From NCBI GenBank assembly GCA_947626725.1, contig CANQTI010000084.1, positions 1 through 8,179 of the forward strand: a stretch of DNA of 8,179 nucleotides, in the 5' to 3' direction. Made by a program: the position numbers and the translations under genes. Of this stretch, positions 6,474-8,179 are shown piece after piece. Numbering within the stretch: the stretch's first letter is position 1; each line of letters opens with the position of its first letter. Origin of the DNA: an uncultured Eisenbergiella sp. Lineage in GTDB: Bacteria > Bacillota > Clostridia > Lachnospirales > Lachnospiraceae. The notes beneath the pieces were generated by a model. The model saw nothing but the letters and a program-made list of their open reading frames with translations, had not been told where the DNA came from and ran no database searches.

Positions 6474-6525
6474 GCAGCTGTGTTTCCCCTTTCAGAAAAC
6501 CTCTCTGATTTTCCCTCTTATAATC

Positions 6526-6554
6526 AGCATACAACAGGATTGTAAAATTGTCAA
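6526..6554 (-). promoter_or_regulatory. Near-consensus sigma-A promoter for the solute-binding protein gene
   Basis: On the minus strand a perfect -35 TTGACA (6549-6554) is spaced exactly 17 nt from a -10 TATGCT (6526-6531). Transcription would start near 6519, leaving a leader of about 255 nt before the ATG at 6263, long for a simple gene. The -35 lies inside a short inverted repeat, AAATTG-A-CAATTT, which could be an operator or chance in AT-rich DNA. Confidence 0.75.
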
Positions 6555-6700
6555 TTTCCTTCCTTTATTTTACACATTCTATGTTTGGCGTTCAGATTTT
6601 CAAGCATATTTGCCTGTTTTTCCGGTTCCGAAAAATCGTTTTTTGCCGCGGCAATTCTGTGTACCGCACCGCGAAGATTCTCTGTTTTCCTCCTTTCCAA
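6555..6700. other. Gene-free stretch between terminator and promoter
   Basis: I see no credible gene here. It contains a 12-bp palindrome TTGCCGCGGCAA (6643-6654) and, on the minus strand just after the terminator, a lone SD-like AAAGGAGG (about 6690-6697) with no suitable start codon at normal spacing. Short open frames on both strands have no recognisable product and run through the terminator. Confidence 0.5.
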
Positions 6701-6701
6701 T

Positions 6702-6740
6702 AAAAAGGACGTCCGCCATACAGCGAACGCCCTCTTTTTT
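6702..6740 (-). terminator. Intrinsic terminator of the amt-PII gene
   Basis: Arms 6706-6716 and 6723-6733 form an 11-pair stem in minus-strand RNA, with two G-U pairs and a 6-nt loop, followed by TTTTTATT. The G-U pairs become A-C mismatches on the plus strand, so the fold favours the transcribed strand, although a T-run also exists on the plus side. It lies about 120 nt after the amt stop codon and isolates that gene from the next promoter. Confidence 0.85.
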
Positions 6741-6772
6741 ATCCGAAATATCAATTTTCTCCTGCTGCAGTA

Positions 6773-6789
6773 ATGTCAGAAAATGACAT
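6773..6789. repeat. Short inverted repeat in the amt-PII 3' untranslated region
   Basis: ATGTCA (6773-6778) and TGACAT (6784-6789) are perfect 6-bp arms with a 5-nt loop, between the amt stop codon and its terminator. The stem is weak and no function is apparent. Confidence 0.35.
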
Positions 6790-6859
6790 CCTCGCTTCAT
6801 CCTGCCGCACGTTTCGGCTTTCTGTCTGCCATGAGCCGTTCCGCCGGTCCCGGCCGGGA

Positions 6860-8179
6860 CTATTCCACATCCTGCAGGGCTGCGAAGCCTTCCTCGCCGG
6901 TGCGGACCTTCACCACCTGGCTCACACTGTAGACGAAGATCTTGCCATCGCCGATATGGCCGGTGTAAAGCGTGCGCTTCGCGGTCTCGATGACGTCCGC
7001 CACGGGGATCTTGCACACCACGACCTCGATCTTGACCTTGGGAAGCAGCGTGGCATCCACTTCCACGCCGCGGTACATGCTGCCCGCGCCCTTCTGGATG
7101 CCGCAGCCCATGACCTGGGTGACGGTCATGCCGGTGACGCCCAGCTCGTTCATGGCCTTCTTGATCTTCTCATAGCTGGACAGCTTGGTGATGATCACGA
7201 CCTTATGGATGCCCGTATCCGGCTCCACGGGAGCGCTCACCGGAACGGCCGCTGCCTTCTGCACCTCGGAGGCCTTATCGTAATCCGACGTGCCCAGATC
7301 AGTGTTCTCGTTCACGTCCATGGTCATGGTGTTGGAAATATCCATGATGGAGAAGCCCGCGTAAGCGCTGGTCAGGCCGTGCTCACAGGCATCCAGACCC
7401 ACGATTTCCTCATCCTGGCTGACCCGCAGCCCCACCGTCGCGCCGATGATCTTGAACGCGATGGTGATGGTGACCAGCGTCCAGGCCGCCACGCACACGA
7501 AGCCCAGAAGCTGGATTCCCAGCAGATGAAAACCGCCGCCGTAGAACAGGCCCACATAAGTATCATTGCCGGGGGCGGAGGTGGTGGCGAACAGGCCCAC
7601 CGCCAGCGTGCCCCAGATGCCGTTCAGGCAGTGCACCGCCACCGCGCCAACGGGATCGTCGATCCGCAGCACATTGTCCAGGAACCAGACGCCGAATACC
7701 ACCAGAACGCCGGCCACCGCGCCGATGACAGCGGCGCCCAGAGCATCCGTCACGTCACAGGGGGCGGTGATGGCCACCAGACCCGCCAGAGAAGCGTTCA
7801 GACACATGGAAACATCGGGTTTCCCGTATTTGACCCAGGTGAAGATCATACATACCACGGTCGCCACGGCAGGGGCCACGGTAGTGGTCAGGAAAATGGA
7901 GCCCATCTGCTCCACGCTGGTGGCCGCCGCGCCGTTGAAGCCGTACCAGCCCAGCCAGAGGATGAACACGCCCAGGCAGCCCAGCGGAAGGCTGTGGCCG
8001 GGGAAGGCGTTCACCTTCACGATCTTTCCCGCCTTGTCCTTTTCAAACTTGCCGATCCTGGGCCCCAGCAGCTTCGCGCCCACCAGAGCGCTGATGCCGC
8101 CCACCATGTGGATCGCGCAGGAGCCCGCGAAATCGTGGAAGCCCAACTGCGCCAGCCAGCCGCCGCCCCAGATCCAGTG
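6860..8179 (-). CDS. Ammonium transporter fused to a C-terminal PII signalling domain (5' end outside window)
   Basis: The 439 residues seen (numbered from the window edge) are an Amt membrane channel lacking about its first 145 residues, joined to a full PII protein. Amt landmarks, by alignment to E. coli AmtB, are all intact: Trp4 (W148), Asp16 (D160), the twin pore histidines His24 (H168) and His183 (H318), and gate Phe81 (F215) in GWYGF. The conserved cytoplasmic tail GLDACEHGLTSAY is at about 261-273. A polar, Ala/Pro/Glu-containing linker (about 280-323) leads to PII at about 325-439, with GVTGMTVTQV, the T-loop (358-380), the nucleotide-binding TGHIGDGKIF (406-415) and VRTGEE. Gln362 matches the 2-oxoglutarate-associated Q39. 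The uridylylation tyrosine (Y51) is Val374, and R101 is Lys424. The frame runs openly off the right edge; the TTG at 8146 is an internal Leu, not a start. A terminator follows at 6702-6740. Confidence 0.95.
   Translation of the reverse strand, partial: HWIWGGGWLAQLGFHDFAGSCAIHMVGGISALVGAKLLGPRIGKFEKDKAGKIVKVNAFPGHSLPLGCLGVFILWLGWYGFNGAAATSVEQMGSIFLTTTVAPAVATVVCMIFTWVKYGKPDVSMCLNASLAGLVAITAPCDVTDALGAAVIGAVAGVLVVFGVWFLDNVLRIDDPVGAVAVHCLNGIWGTLAVGLFATTSAPGNDTYVGLFYGGGFHLLGIQLLGFVCVAAWTLVTITIAFKIIGATVGLRVSQDEEIVGLDACEHGLTSAYAGFSIMDISNTMTMDVNENTDLGTSDYDKASEVQKAAAVPVSAPVEPDTGIHKVVIITKLSSYEKIKKAMNELGVTGMTVTQVMGCGIQKGAGSMYRGVEVDATLLPKVKIEVVVCKIPVADVIETAKRTLYTGHIGDGKIFVYSVSQVVKVRTGEEGFAALQDVE

Noticed and set aside
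6551..6754. 67-residue minus-strand open frame and a 62-residue plus-strand frame over the same stretch
   Set aside because: Both run through the terminator, lack a start with SD and have no recognisable product.
6860..8146. Start of the ammonium transporter at 8146
   Set aside because: The codon is TTG, and conserved Amt sequence (WIWGGGW) continues in frame to the window edge, so it is an internal leucine.

Overview
The window looks like a chromosomal segment of a Gram-positive anaerobe of the Clostridia, probably Lachnospiraceae. This rests on the wording of the SecA N-terminus, secreted proteins with Trp/Tyr/Gly-rich cell-wall-binding repeats, a lipoprotein solute-binding protein of the LipO/LplA type, purine-rich Shine-Dalgarno (SD) sites and sigma-A-like promoters. 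The assignment is inference from recognition, not a database match. All five supported genes lie on the minus strand, so the window reads right to left. Coding DNA is GC-rich and the promoter regions are clearly more AT-rich.

Layout in order of transcription: (1) 8179-6860, the 3' three quarters of an ammonium transporter gene whose product carries a complete PII signalling domain as its C-terminus (Amt-PII fusion), followed by an intrinsic terminator at 6702-6740. (2) 6700-6264, a gene-free stretch with a near-consensus sigma-A promoter (6526-6554) and a leader of about 255 nt containing palindromes and hairpins. (3) 6263-4623, a lipoprotein extracellular solute-binding protein with no transporter genes beside it. 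(4) 4622-4369, a spacer with a promoter and an inverted repeat at the predicted transcription start. (5) 4368-3250, an exported transglutaminase-like protein with wall-binding repeats and a long Glu/Thr tail. (6) 3249-3128, a spacer with a strong hairpin/terminator. (7) 3127-1154, an exported VanX-type M15 D-Ala-D-Ala peptidase with SH3-like and wall-binding-like segments. (8) 1153-1032, a spacer with an exact 20-nt tandem duplication and the secA promoter. (9) 1031-1, the N-terminal 343 codons of secA, cut by the window edge.

The genes do not form one pathway. The two wall proteins (4368-1154) are plausibly related in function, both exported and both acting at the peptidoglycan or cell surface, and they may share transcripts by read-through of the hairpin between them. 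SecA is housekeeping and exports such proteins. The Amt-PII fusion is a nitrogen-uptake module, and the solute-binding protein is an orphan. I found no CRISPR array, insertion sequence, tRNA, rRNA or phage gene. The two points most worth following up are the Amt-PII fusion, whose T-loop lacks the tyrosine used for uridylylation in enterobacteria, and the structured leader in front of the orphan solute-binding protein.
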